From contig NZ_JAATEO010000012.1 of assembly GCF_012034245.1 (NCBI RefSeq), forward strand, positions 112,684-176,683: DNA of 64,000 bases. The letters run 5' to 3'. Both the position numbers and the translations under genes were made by a program. The stretch comes from Micromonospora thermarum (GTDB lineage: Bacteria; Actinomycetota; Actinomycetes; Mycobacteriales; Micromonosporaceae). Position 1 is the stretch's first letter, and the number at the start of each line of letters is the position of its first letter. Shown piece after piece: positions 8,369 to 17,418 of this stretch. A model generated the notes under the pieces. It was not told the DNA's origin. It did no database searches and saw only the letters and a program-made list of their open reading frames with translations.

Positions 8369-8405
8369 GCCCTCGATGTCACCGCCGGCGCGCATACTCG
8401 GCGAC

Positions 8406-8873
8406 ATGGTGGTGCGCGGACCCGGGCGACCGACTCCCCGGCTGAGGGCGGAGGCCGAGGCGGCGCTCCGGGGCCGCGCGGAGCTGGTCGCCGGGTGCTG
8501 CCGGCTCGCCGCCGGGCAGGACGTCGACGACGGTCTGGTCGTGGCGCTCGGGGGTCCGCACGCGCGGCACGTGCTGGCCGGCGGGCCCCACGCCGACCAG
8601 GAGCACCGGCTGCGGGTGTGGGGCCTGCGCGGCCTGCTCTGGGTGTGGGACGACACGGCGCTGGACGCGGTCGTCGCGGCCCTGGGTGATCCGGCCTGGC
8701 GGGTGCGCGAGATGGCGGTGAAGGTGGTCGCCCGGCACCGGCTCGGCGCGCCGTTCCCGCTCGTGGTCGCGCTCCGGGATCCGTCGGCGCGGGTCCGGGC
8801 CGCGGCCGCCCGCGCGGTCGCCGCGCTGACACAGGTGGCAGCCATGAGTCCGCACGGCGGGCGGGCGGCGTGA
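8406..8873 (+). CDS. HEAT-like repeat protein (155 aa)
   Basis: A 155-aa Ala/Arg/Leu-rich protein. Two adjacent helical repeats read DTALDAVVAALGDPAWRVREMAVKVV and then PLVVALRDPSARVRAAAARAV, the signature of HEAT/PBS-lyase repeats (DP.W.VR.AA). Such domains mediate protein-protein contacts. ATG 8406 was chosen; an in-frame ATG at 8376 is an alternative. Its stop overlaps the GTG of the next hydrolase gene (GTGA), so the two are translationally coupled. Confidence 0.65.
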   Translation: MVVRGPGRPTPRLRAEAEAALRGRAELVAGCCRLAAGQDVDDGLVVALGGPHARHVLAGGPHADQEHRLRVWGLRGLLWVWDDTALDAVVAALGDPAWRVREMAVKVVARHRLGAPFPLVVALRDPSARVRAAAARAVAALTQVAAMSPHGGRAA

Positions 8874-9667
8874 GCTACGCCGAGGTCAACGGGCTCCGGC
8901 TCTGGTACGCGGAACACGGTGCCGGGCGGCCGCTGGTGCTGCTGCATGGGGGGTTCGGCTCGACGGAGATGTTCGGCCCGCTGCTCCCGGCGCTGACCCG
9001 GCGTCGCCGCGTGATCGCGGTGGACCTCCAGGGTCACGGCCGGACCGCCGACGTCGACCGCCCGCTGCGGTACGAGTCGATGGCCGACGACGTGGCCGAG
9101 CTGATCGTCCATCTCGGCCTCACCGGGGTGGACCTGCTGGGGTACTCGCTCGGCGGGTGCGTGGCGCTGCGGACCGCGATCCAGCACCCCCGCCTGGTCG
9201 GTCGGCTCGTGGTGGTCTCCGCGCCGTGCCGGCGGCAGGGCTGGTACCCCGAGGTGCTGGCGGCGATGGCCCGGCACGACGAGGCGACGGGCGAGCGGAT
9301 GCGCGGCAGCCCGATGCACGAGCTCTACGCGCGCGTCGCGCCCCGGCCGGAGGACTGGCCGCGGCTGTGGGTGAAGTCGGGGGAGCTGCTGCGCCGCGAG
9401 TACGACTGGTCGCCCGAGGTGGCCGCCCTCACCCTGCCCACCCTGCTGGTCTTCGCCGACGCCGACTCGGTCACCCCGGCGCACATGGTGGAGTTCTTCG
9501 GGCTGCTCGGCGGCGGTCACCGGGACGCCGGCTGGGACGGCGCCGACCGGCCGGCCGCGCGACTGGCGGTGCTGCCCGGCCTCACCCACTACGACATCCT
9601 CGCGTCACCGGCGCTGCCGGCCGCCGTCCTGCCGTTCCTCACCCACCCGGCCGTCGCGCCCGGGTGA
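8870..9667 (+). CDS. Alpha/beta fold hydrolase
   Basis: A 265-aa protein with a complete alpha/beta hydrolase signature: LLHGGFGS (oxyanion region, about 25-31), nucleophile elbow GYSLGG (Ser93), acid in FADADSVTP and His in LPGLTHYD near the C-terminus. The substrate is not predictable. The GTG start at 8870 overlaps the TGA of the HEAT-like gene, so the two probably form one transcription unit. Confidence 0.85.
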   Translation: MSYAEVNGLRLWYAEHGAGRPLVLLHGGFGSTEMFGPLLPALTRRRRVIAVDLQGHGRTADVDRPLRYESMADDVAELIVHLGLTGVDLLGYSLGGCVALRTAIQHPRLVGRLVVVSAPCRRQGWYPEVLAAMARHDEATGERMRGSPMHELYARVAPRPEDWPRLWVKSGELLRREYDWSPEVAALTLPTLLVFADADSVTPAHMVEFFGLLGGGHRDAGWDGADRPAARLAVLPGLTHYDILASPALPAAVLPFLTHPAVAPG

Positions 9668-9670
9668 CCG

Positions 9671-10236
9671 TCAGCGGAGGCGGGCGGCCACCCAGGGCAG
9701 CAGGGCGTCGGCCTGGGCGCGCTGGAAGACCCGGACCGTGGGGATGCCGGGCGGGGGCGGTCGCCGGGCGCCGTCGAGGAAGAAGCCGGCACCGGGTTCG
9801 GGGTGAGGGCCGCCGACAGCGTCTCCAGCGCGCGGAGCACGCCGGTCAGCTCGGCGGCGCGCCACGGCGTCGCGGGATGTCGCCCGGCCACGTCGGAGAG
9901 GACCAGCGCCACCCACTCGCCGTCGTCGTGCAGGCCGAGCAGCCGGGGCGCCGGGGCGTACGCGGGCAGGGCCGCCGTGTTGCGCGCCTCCGTGCGGTGC
10001 AGGCGGACGCTGTCGGCGTTCTGCGCCGGGCTCACCGCCTTGACGAACGCCCGCGTGCCCCGGGAGGTGCGGACGCGGTCGGCGGTGCCCGGCGAGTACC
10101 CGCCGGGCTGCGACACCGCCTCGACCACCCGGTCGCCGAGGATGTCCTCCACGGCGGCCCGGACGTGGTGGGGGAGGTCCGCCCAGCCGATCCGGGTCCT
10201 GACGTGCGCGGGTCGCCGGCTCACCCATGTGCCCAC
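9671..10236 (-). pseudogene. Aminoglycoside/choline kinase-like phosphotransferase remnant
   Basis: The 5' part (GTG 10236) encodes the N-lobe of an APH-type phosphotransferase, with RTSRGTRAFVKAVSPAQ, HRTEARNTAALPA and VALVLSDVAGRHP, the usual nucleotide-binding lobe and hinge. Near 9795 the coherent reading moves to another frame, which then gives TVRVFQRAQADALLPWVAARL, the typical C-terminal tail, and stops at 9671. The catalytic HGD...N and DxD segment, normally about 100 residues long, is not present in any frame. I read this as an internal deletion plus frameshift, giving a dead gene. Confidence 0.75.
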
Positions 10237-10397
10237 CGTCGCCGACGACCGGATGTCCCGGCAACGGCATTACGGTGCCATGCGCCCTGGATGTCCGGTC
10301 CCGGCACCTCCCGTACCGGCTGAGCGGCAGATCGGGCGAGGACTGTTCCCGGGCGTACCGGGAAACCGCCGCAGACGCACCTGGGGAGGAGCGACGG

Positions 10398-11546
10398 ATG
10401 ACTCGTGGCGCCGGCTTGACCATCGGGGTGCTCGGCTCGTACGGCGGGCGTAACCTCGGCGACGAGGCGATCCTCACCGGCCTCCTGGCCGACCTGCGGG
10501 AGCAGGAGCCGAACGCCCGGATCATCGTCTTCTCGCGGAATCCCGCCCACACCCGGGTGGCGCACCCGGACGTGGAGGCGGTGCCGTGGGAGGGCGTCAG
10601 CCGCAACGACTCGTCACTCGTGCTCGCGCAGCTCGACCTGCTCATCCTGGGCGGCGGCGGCATCCTCTACGACCGCGAGGCCCGGCGGTACCTGCGCGTC
10701 GTCCGGGTCGCCCAGGAGCGCGGCCTGCCGCTGCTGACGTACGCGGTGGGGGTCGGGCCGCTCAGCGAGAGCGTGGACACGGGCATGGTGCGCGAAACCC
10801 TGGCCGGCGCCACCCAGGTGACCGTGCGGGACCAGGAGTCCCGGATGGTGCTGGAGGAGGCCGGCCTGCTCAACCCGATCACGGTCACCGCCGACCCGGC
10901 TTTCCTGCTGGAACCCGACGACTTCCCCGAGCAGTTGCTGCGCGAGGAGGGCGTGCCGGCCGGCACGCGGCTGGTGGGCATGAGCGTACGGGAGCCGGGC
11001 CGGGCCGCCGAACGGCTCGACATCGACGGCTATCACCGGCTGTTGGCGCAGATCGGCGATTTCCTGGTGCAACGGATCGACGCGTACGTCCTGTTCGTCC
11101 CCATGGAGCGGGACGACATCCGGCACTCGCACGGTGTGCTGTCGCACATGATCGCCGCCGAGCGGGGGCGGATCCTGCACGGCACGTACTCGCCGCAGCA
11201 GGTGCTCGGTTTGATGCGCCACTTCGACCTGGCGGTCGGCATGCGGCTGCACTTCCTGATCTTCGCCGCGATGGTCGGCACCCCGTTCCTGCCGCTGCCG
11301 TACGCCGGCAAGGTCTTCGACCTGGCCCAGCGGCTCGGCGTACCGGCGCTGCGGGGCGTGGAGCGGGAGGTGGAGGGCCCGCTGCTGGCGGAGGTCGACC
11401 GGCTGTGGGACGAGCGGGAGCAGCGTGCCGAGGCCACCGCCCGGCGGGTGGCCGACGTGTGCGAGGAGGCCCGGGGCACCTCCCAGGTCACCCGCGCCGT
11501 GCTGGAGAGCCTCCGGGCCCAGTCCCTGATCCGCGTCGGCGCCTGA
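10398..11546 (+). CDS. Polysaccharide pyruvyl transferase family protein (CsaB-like)
   Basis: A 382-aa protein starting at ATG 10398 behind GGGGAGGA (10383-10390). LGSYGGRNLGDEAILTGLL at the N-terminus, LLILGGGGILYD, YAVGVGPLS, TVRDQESR and the C-terminal VGMRLHFLIFAA are all characteristic of the PS_pyruv_trans family. The family transfers pyruvate from PEP to a sugar of a cell-wall or secreted polysaccharide. No other glycan genes lie adjacent, so the acceptor cannot be inferred. Confidence 0.88.
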   Translation: MTRGAGLTIGVLGSYGGRNLGDEAILTGLLADLREQEPNARIIVFSRNPAHTRVAHPDVEAVPWEGVSRNDSSLVLAQLDLLILGGGGILYDREARRYLRVVRVAQERGLPLLTYAVGVGPLSESVDTGMVRETLAGATQVTVRDQESRMVLEEAGLLNPITVTADPAFLLEPDDFPEQLLREEGVPAGTRLVGMSVREPGRAAERLDIDGYHRLLAQIGDFLVQRIDAYVLFVPMERDDIRHSHGVLSHMIAAERGRILHGTYSPQQVLGLMRHFDLAVGMRLHFLIFAAMVGTPFLPLPYAGKVFDLAQRLGVPALRGVEREVEGPLLAEVDRLWDEREQRAEATARRVADVCEEARGTSQVTRAVLESLRAQSLIRVGA

Positions 11547-11603
11547 ACCCGCCGTGCCGGCCGGTCGGGCCCGGCCGCCGCCGCTGCCCGGCCTGCCGCC
11601 GGG

Positions 11604-11804
11604 TCAGACCGCCGGGCCGCGCCAGCAGTAGCGCCACCGGTCGGCCCCCACCGTCTCCAACTCGTAGATCTCCGCCTCCGCGAGCCCGCCGTCGCCCAGG
11701 TGGTGGTGGGTGAGTGGCGGCCGGCCGTTCGGGTCCAGCTCGACGGTGACGGTCTGCCCGTCGGCCGCGCCACCGACCAGGGGGATCTCCGCGGTTGATG
11801 CCAT
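11604..11804 (-). CDS. Small conserved-looking hypothetical protein (66 aa)
   Basis: A 66-aa acidic protein starting MASTAEIPLVGGAADGQTV, with HHHLGDGGLAEAEIYELE in its second half and ending WRYCWRGPAV. The codon use and the sharp ATG/TGA boundaries between larger genes support a real gene. I do not recognise a function; beta-rich composition suggests a small single domain. It lies convergent to the pyruvyl transferase gene. Confidence 0.55.
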   Translation of the reverse strand: MASTAEIPLVGGAADGQTVTVELDPNGRPPLTHHHLGDGGLAEAEIYELETVGADRWRYCWRGPAV

Positions 11805-11857
11805 GCGCCCATCCTGCCCCGAGCCGCGTACCCGCGCAGCGGAAGCGCACGCCGCGG

Positions 11858-12733
11858 TCAGGCGGGGCGGGGGAGCAGGGTGGGCGGGTACTCCATGCCG
11901 TCGTGGGTGCAGGCGGCGGCGGCCACGCGGGCCGCGTACGCCGCCGCGTCGGCCAGTGTCTCGCCGCGCAGGCGGGCGGCGACCAGGCCCGCCGCGAAGG
12001 CGTCACCGGCGCCGTTCGTGTCGACGACCGGGGCGGGCGGCACGGCGGCGGGTACCCGGGTGGGTGCGCCGCCGGCCGGGTGCACGTCGGCGCCGTCGCC
12101 GCCACGGGTGACCACGACCGTCCGGGGCGCCAGGCCCGCCGGCACCGTACCGGCGCCGTCGCCCAGCCGGACCGCGCTGACGAAGACCAGGTCGGCGGCC
12201 TCCGCGAACGGCCGGTGGTACGGGTTCGCGCCGTCCCAGTCGTGCAGGTCGGTGGAGAGGGCGGCTCCCTCGGCGAGCGCGGCCCGGACCGTGGGCAGCA
12301 GGTCCCGCGCCCAGTCCATGATCGAGACGTGGACGTGCGCCGCCCCCCGGACCAGGGCGGCCAGCTCCGACGACGGGAACGGCGCCGGTCCGGACCACGG
12401 CCGGGGGTCGTACAGCGAACTGCGCCGGCCGGCCGCGTCGACCAGGTTGACCGACCGTCGCGTACCGGCCGGGGCGTCGGCCAGCACCGCCCGTACGCCG
12501 GTCCGCCCCAGCGCCGCCCGCACCACGTCCCCGGCCGGGTCGGCGCCGAGCACGTCCACCACCGTCACGCGCAGGCCGAGCGCGTGCGCGGCGAGCGCCA
12601 CGCCCGCCCCGGTGTTGCCGATGCGCAGGTCGATCGGATCGACGGTGAAGGAGTCGGCGGCGGGCAGCGGGAGCGCCGGGACGCGGACCCGCACGTCCAC
12701 GCCGAGGCCCCCGATCACGAGCAGGTCGTCCAC
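11858..12733 (-). CDS. PfkB-family carbohydrate kinase
   Basis: A 291-aa ribokinase/PfkB-family protein. The N-terminal glycine pattern GGLGVDV, RIGNTGAGVALAAHALG (PfkB signature 1 region) and the C-terminal DTNGAGDAFAAGL (signature 2, catalytic Asp) are present. It phosphorylates a sugar or nucleoside, not identified. GTG 12733 was chosen because a -10 hexamer TATCGT sits seven bases before it, and because VDDLLVIGGLG then forms the first strand. It is divergent to the SNF2 helicase, 63 bases away. Confidence 0.85.
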   Translation of the reverse strand: MDDLLVIGGLGVDVRVRVPALPLPAADSFTVDPIDLRIGNTGAGVALAAHALGLRVTVVDVLGADPAGDVVRAALGRTGVRAVLADAPAGTRRSVNLVDAAGRRSSLYDPRPWSGPAPFPSSELAALVRGAAHVHVSIMDWARDLLPTVRAALAEGAALSTDLHDWDGANPYHRPFAEAADLVFVSAVRLGDGAGTVPAGLAPRTVVVTRGGDGADVHPAGGAPTRVPAAVPPAPVVDTNGAGDAFAAGLVAARLRGETLADAAAYAARVAAAACTHDGMEYPPTLLPRPA

Positions 12734-12740
12734 GGCGGCG

Positions 12741-12746
12741 ACGATA
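12741..12746 (-). promoter_or_regulatory. -10 element of the PfkB gene (leaderless-type)
   Basis: TATCGT on the minus strand lies seven bases before the GTG at 12733. This spacing would start the transcript at about the initiation codon. No clear -35 is seen. Confidence 0.35.
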
Positions 12747-12796
12747 GCCGGTCCGGGCCGCCTATCCTGGGTCCGGGCGTCGACGAGGGGGAGCGC

Positions 12797-15700
12797 GTGC
12801 TGGTCATCCACGGGTCGTGGCGGCCCGGCACCGGGCTCGCCGTCTGGGCCGAGGACACCGCGCTCCCGCCCCGGGCCCCGCGCCGGCCCGGCCGGGCACC
12901 CCGGGAGCGCCCGCACCCGTTCGCCGCCGGCCACGCCGCGCTCGCCGCCGCCCTGGCCGAGGTGGCCGAGCCGACCGCGCTCGGCACGGCCCTGCTCACC
13001 CTGCCCACCCGCGCCGGCTCGCCGCTCGACTCGCCGGAACTGGTCCGCACCGAGCCGGTCGACCCGGTCCGCGGGCCGGTCACGCTGGCCGGGTGGCGGG
13101 TTCCCGTCCTGGTGTACGCCCCGTTCGCCGCCCTGCCGCTGCTGCGCCGGGTCGCCGAGGTGGCCGTGGCCGGGGCGAGCCTGCGCCACCTCGCCGAGCT
13201 GGCGGACTTCGCCACCGACCTGGCGGCCCGTGGCCGCGTCCTGCCCGGCGTCCTGCCGCTGGCCGGGGCCGGAGGTGGCGAGCCCGCCCGGCCCGGCGGG
13301 GAACCGGCCCGGCCGGGCGGGGTGGAACCGCGCCGGCCGGCCGGGTCGGAGCCGGCGCAGTCGGCCGAGCCGGAGGCGGAGGACGCGGCGGGCCCCGACG
13401 CGACCGCCGGGCGGTCGCCCGGGCCGGGCGAGCCGGTCGCCAACGCGCGGGCGGTGTGGCGGCCCCTGCTCACCGGTACGGACGCCGCCTGGGCCCGCTC
13501 GCTCGCGCTGGCCCTGCCGCCGGCCGCCCGGGCCGCCGTCGAGGTCCTGCTCGATCCACTCGACGCCGCCGCCATCGTGGGGTCCGGCGGGCCGGGATCA
13601 CCCGGTGCCGCCGGCATCGCGGCGGCGGGCGGTCCGGACCCGACGCGGGACGACAACGGCCACGCGACCAGGACCGCCGGCGCGGGCGCGACCGGTGCCG
13701 CCGGCCGCACCGCCGGCCGGGACGGTGACGGGTGGGAGCCGGGGGAACTGGTCGCCGACGCGCTCGACGCCCTCACCGACGCCGCCGCGCGGGCCGCGCT
13801 CGCCGACACCGTTCTCGCCAAGGGCGTACGCCGGCTCGGCGCGGTGCCGGCGTGGCTGACGGCCCTCACCGGCCCGCACCGCGACTTCGCCGCCGACCCG
13901 GCGGCCCTGGCGACGCTCCGCGACGAGCTGGACGCCTGGCAGCGCGACGCCGCGGGCGGCGCGGTCCGGGCCAGCTTCCGCCTGGTCGAGCCGCTCCTCG
14001 ACGAGATCACCGAGCCGGTCACCGTGGTGCCCGCCGACACCGCGGCCGGTGGGCACTGGCGGGTCGAGTTCGGCCTCCAGGCCGCCGACGAGCCGAGCCT
14101 GCACGTCGACGCCGGGCGGATCTGGCACGAGCCGGAGACCGTGACCGGCCTGGACAGCCCGCAGGAGACGCTGCTGGCGGAGCTGGGCCGGGCCAGCCGG
14201 CTCTGGCCGGAGCTGGACGCGGCGCTGCGGACCGCCACGCCGGAGGCGATGGTGCTCGACGTGGAGGGCGCGCACCGGTTCCTCCGGGAGGGCGCCCCGG
14301 TGCTGCACGCGGCCGGGTTCGCCGTGCTGCTGCCGTCGTGGTGGCAGCGCCCGTCGTCCCGGCTCGGCGCCCGCCTCCAGGCGCGCAGCCGGACCGCTCC
14401 GGGCACCGTCGCCGGGGCCGGCGGCGGTGTCGGGCTCGACGCGCTGGTGGACTACCGGTGGGAGGTGGCGCTCGGCGACCACCCGCTGACCGCCGACGAG
14501 TTGGCGTCCCTCGCGGCACTGAAGACCCCGCTGGTACGCCTGCGCGGCCGTTGGGTCGAGCTGGACCCGAAGCGTCTCGCCGCCGGCCTGCGGCTGCTCC
14601 GTTCGGCCGGCGAGCTGACCGTCGGCGACCTGCTGCGCCTCGGCCTGTCCGACGCCTCCGGGGACGCACTGCCCGTGCTGGAGGTGAGTGCCGACGGCGC
14701 GCTGGGCGACCTGCTCGCCGGCACGGTGGAGCGGCGGCTCACCCCGCTGGACGCGCCGCCGTCGTTCCGCGGCACGCTGCGCCCGTACCAGCGGCGGGGA
14801 CTGGCCTGGTTGTCCTTCCTCCAGTCGCTCGGCCTGGGCGGGGTGCTCGCCGACGACATGGGCCTCGGCAAGACGGTCCAACTGCTCGCCCTGCTCGCCG
14901 GTGACCCTCCGGACGCCGGCCCGACCCTGCTGGTCTGTCCGATGTCGCTGGTCGGCAACTGGCAGCGGGAGGCGGCGAAGTTCGCGCCCGACCTGCGTGT
15001 CCACGTCCATCACGGCGCCGAGCGGGCCCGGGGGGACGCGTTCACCGACGCCGTGCACGCGGCGGACCTGGTCCTCACCACCTACACCGTGGCCGCCCGC
15101 GACGCCGTGGACCTGGCCGGCATCGACTGGCACCGGGTGGTGGTGGACGAGGCGCAGGCCATCAAGAACGCCTCCACCCGCCAGGCCGAGGCCGTCCGCG
15201 CGCTGCCCGCCCGGCACCGGATCGCCGTCACCGGCACCCCGGTGGAGAACCGGCTCGCCGACCTCTGGTCGATCATGCAGTTCGCCAACCCGGGGCTGCT
15301 CGGCCCGGCGGCGACGTTCAAGAAGCGGTACGCCGAGCCGATCGAGCGGCACGGCGACGCCGAGGCGGCCGAGCGGCTGCGCCGGATCACCGGCCCCTTC
15401 GTGCTGCGGCGCCTCAAGACCGACTCCTCCATCATCTCGGACCTGCCGGAGAAGCTGGAGATGGAGGTCGTCTGCAACCTGACCGCCGAGCAGGCCGCCC
15501 TCTACCGGGCGGTGGTCGACGACATGATGGCGCGGATCGAGTCCAGCGACGGCATCGAACGCCGGGGGCTCGTGCTGGCCGCCATGACGCGGCTCAAGCA
15601 GGTCTGCAACCACCCGGCGCACCTGCTGCGCGACGGCTCGGCCCTGGACGGCCGCTCCGGCAAGCTGGCCCGGCTGGAGGAGATCCTCGACGAGGTGCTC

Positions 15701-16195
15701 GCCGCGGGGGAGAAGGCCCTCCTCTTCACCCAGTACGCGGAGTTCGGCGGTATGCTGCGCGCCCACCTGTCGGCCCGCTTCGGCCGGGAGGCGCTGTTCC
15801 TGCACGGCGGTGTCGGCAAGGCCGACCGGGACGCGATGGTGACCCGGTTCCAGTCCCCGGACGGGCCGGCGCTGTTCGTCCTGTCGCTCAAGGCCGGTGG
15901 CACCGGGCTCACCCTCACCGCCGCCAACCACGTCGTGCACGTCGACCGCTGGTGGAACCCGGCGGTGGAGGACCAGGCCACCGACCGGGCGTTCCGCATC
16001 GGCCAGCACCGGCGCGTGCAGGTCCGCAAGTTCGTCTGCGCCGGCACGGTGGAGGAGAAGGTCGCGGCGCTGATCGCCGACAAGCGCCGACTCGCCTCGA
16101 CGGTCGTCGGCACCGGCGAGCAGTGGGTTACCGAGCTGTCCACGGCCCAGCTGCGCGACCTGTTCCGACTGGAGGCCGGGGCGGTGGTCGAGTGA
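12797..16195 (+). CDS. SNF2-family ATP-dependent DNA helicase/translocase
   Basis: A 1132-aa protein starting at GTG 12797 behind GAGGGGGA. It has an N-terminal bacterial SNF2-associated region (to about 500) interrupted by Pro/Gly/Ala/Glu-rich linkers (about 155-210 and 265-310). The RecA-like core carries DDMGLGKT (about 685), DEAQAIKN (about 783) and TGTPVEN (about 812). The second helicase lobe runs from SGKLARLEEILDEVLAAG to HVDRWWNPAVEDQATDRAF and RIGQ (about 950-1075). Such proteins remodel or translocate along duplex DNA. It is coupled by GTGA overlap to a SWIM zinc-finger gene. Confidence 0.95.
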   Translation: MLVIHGSWRPGTGLAVWAEDTALPPRAPRRPGRAPRERPHPFAAGHAALAAALAEVAEPTALGTALLTLPTRAGSPLDSPELVRTEPVDPVRGPVTLAGWRVPVLVYAPFAALPLLRRVAEVAVAGASLRHLAELADFATDLAARGRVLPGVLPLAGAGGGEPARPGGEPARPGGVEPRRPAGSEPAQSAEPEAEDAAGPDATAGRSPGPGEPVANARAVWRPLLTGTDAAWARSLALALPPAARAAVEVLLDPLDAAAIVGSGGPGSPGAAGIAAAGGPDPTRDDNGHATRTAGAGATGAAGRTAGRDGDGWEPGELVADALDALTDAAARAALADTVLAKGVRRLGAVPAWLTALTGPHRDFAADPAALATLRDELDAWQRDAAGGAVRASFRLVEPLLDEITEPVTVVPADTAAGGHWRVEFGLQAADEPSLHVDAGRIWHEPETVTGLDSPQETLLAELGRASRLWPELDAALRTATPEAMVLDVEGAHRFLREGAPVLHAAGFAVLLPSWWQRPSSRLGARLQARSRTAPGTVAGAGGGVGLDALVDYRWEVALGDHPLTADELASLAALKTPLVRLRGRWVELDPKRLAAGLRLLRSAGELTVGDLLRLGLSDASGDALPVLEVSADGALGDLLAGTVERRLTPLDAPPSFRGTLRPYQRRGLAWLSFLQSLGLGGVLADDMGLGKTVQLLALLAGDPPDAGPTLLVCPMSLVGNWQREAAKFAPDLRVHVHHGAERARGDAFTDAVHAADLVLTTYTVAARDAVDLAGIDWHRVVVDEAQAIKNASTRQAEAVRALPARHRIAVTGTPVENRLADLWSIMQFANPGLLGPAATFKKRYAEPIERHGDAEAAERLRRITGPFVLRRLKTDSSIISDLPEKLEMEVVCNLTAEQAALYRAVVDDMMARIESSDGIERRGLVLAAMTRLKQVCNHPAHLLRDGSALDGRSGKLARLEEILDEVLAAGEKALLFTQYAEFGGMLRAHLSARFGREALFLHGGVGKADRDAMVTRFQSPDGPALFVLSLKAGGTGLTLTAANHVVHVDRWWNPAVEDQATDRAFRIGQHRRVQVRKFVCAGTVEEKVAALIADKRRLASTVVGTGEQWVTELSTAQLRDLFRLEAGAVVE

Positions 16196-17127
16196 GCCCG
16201 CGAACCGGGGGCGGCACGACGGATCGCGGCGACGCCGGGCGGCGTGACGGCGTCCCCGGGCGGTTCGCCGACTACGGGCCGCCCCGCAAGGTCGAGGGTG
16301 GACTCCGGGCGCGCAGCACCCGGGGCGCGATCGGCCGGTCCTGGTGGTCCCGGCGCTTCCTGGAGGTGCTGGAGTCGTTCGCCCTCGGCACCCGCCTCAC
16401 CCGGGGCCGGTCGTACGCCCGCGCCGGCCAGGTGATCCGCCTCGACGTGGCACCCGGCGAGGTGACGGCCGTCGTGCAGGGCTCCCGCCCCCGGCCGTAC
16501 GACGTGCGCATCGCGCTGCCGGCCTTCCCACCCGCGCTGTGGGCACGGGTGGAGGAGGACCTGGCGGCGCAGGCGTTCTTCAGTGCCCGCCTGCTCGCCG
16601 GGGACCTCCCCGCGGAGCTGGAGGAGCTGTTCGTCGCGGCCGGCGCGCCGCTGTTCCCGGCGGGTGTCGCCGAGCTGAACCAGCGGTGCAACTGCCCCGA
16701 CGCCGCCGTCCCCTGCAAGCACCTCGCGGCGACCTTCTACCTGCTCGCCGAGGCGTTCGACGCCGACCCGTTCCAGTTGCTGCACTGGCGGGGCCGCCGC
16801 CGCGACGAGCTGCTCGACCGGCTGCGGGTCCTGCGAGGTGGCGCCGCCCCGCCCCCGGCCGTCCGGTCCGTCCCGGACAGCGTGCGTACCACTGTGGACG
16901 TTCCGGCGGTCGGTGCCGCGCGGGCGGTCACCGGGCTGCCGTCGGCGCCGCTGGCCGAGGCGGTGGACCGGTTCTGGTCCCCGCCGGTGCCGCTGCCCGA
17001 CCGGCCGCCCACCCTGGTGACCGGGCCGGACCTGCTGCTCCGGCAGCTCGGCGCGCCCGCTCCCGCCATCGGCGGACCGGGGCTGGTGGAACGGCTGCGC
17101 CGGGCGTACCGGCGGCTCGGCGACTGA
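16192..17127 (+). CDS. SWIM zinc-finger protein, partner of SNF2 helicase
   Basis: A 311-aa protein with a SWIM motif CNCPDAAVPCKH (Cys166, Cys168, Cys175, His177; CxC-x6-CxH). Before it comes GAIGRSWWSRRFLEVLE and the segment RSYARAGQVIRLDVAPGEV, both typical of the actinobacterial SWIM family encoded beside SNF2 genes. SWIM domains bind DNA or protein. The GTG start at 16192 overlaps the SNF2 stop, so the two are likely made together and probably act as a complex in DNA repair or remodelling (inference). The last 80 residues are Pro/Leu-rich. Confidence 0.9.
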   Translation: MSPRTGGGTTDRGDAGRRDGVPGRFADYGPPRKVEGGLRARSTRGAIGRSWWSRRFLEVLESFALGTRLTRGRSYARAGQVIRLDVAPGEVTAVVQGSRPRPYDVRIALPAFPPALWARVEEDLAAQAFFSARLLAGDLPAELEELFVAAGAPLFPAGVAELNQRCNCPDAAVPCKHLAATFYLLAEAFDADPFQLLHWRGRRRDELLDRLRVLRGGAAPPPAVRSVPDSVRTTVDVPAVGAARAVTGLPSAPLAEAVDRFWSPPVPLPDRPPTLVTGPDLLLRQLGAPAPAIGGPGLVERLRRAYRRLGD

Positions 17128-17160
17128 CCGGCGGAAGGACCGGCGTCACCCGTCGTGGCG

Positions 17161-17418
17161 TCACAGCCAGCGCCGTCGGAACCGCCACATGACCGCGGCG
17201 TTGGCCACCAGGACCACCGCGCAGATCGCGCCGGCCAGCCGTCCGGCCAGTACGGTCGTCGCCGGCAGCGCCGCCCAGAGAACGATGGTCAACAGCATCA
17301 GCCACCGGCCACGACGACCCCGTGCGCGGTTGTCCAGCCGGGCGAAGAACGCCGGGTCGCTCTCCCGAAGGTGGCGGGTGATCTGCTCGAACCTGCGCTG
17401 ATCCTCTTTGCTGAGCAT
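17161..17418 (-). CDS. DUF3040 small membrane protein
   Basis: An 85-aa protein: MLSKEDQRRFEQITRHLRES then a basic stretch, two hydrophobic helices (about 41-58 and 61-77) and a basic tail MWRFRRRWL. This is the DUF3040 layout (a short soluble helix beginning LS..E...ferIE..L, then two membrane helices), an actinobacteria-specific family of unknown role. Start at ATG 17418. It is convergent with the SWIM gene. Confidence 0.75.
   Translation of the reverse strand: MLSKEDQRRFEQITRHLRESDPAFFARLDNRARGRRGRWLMLLTIVLWAALPATTVLAGRLAGAICAVVLVANAAVMWRFRRRWL

Noticed and set aside
11795..12796. Upstream extension of the SNF2 frame
   Set aside because: It runs antisense through the PfkB kinase gene and has Arg/Gly/Pro composition; the GTG at 12797 has a ribosome site and marks the start of sensible coding.
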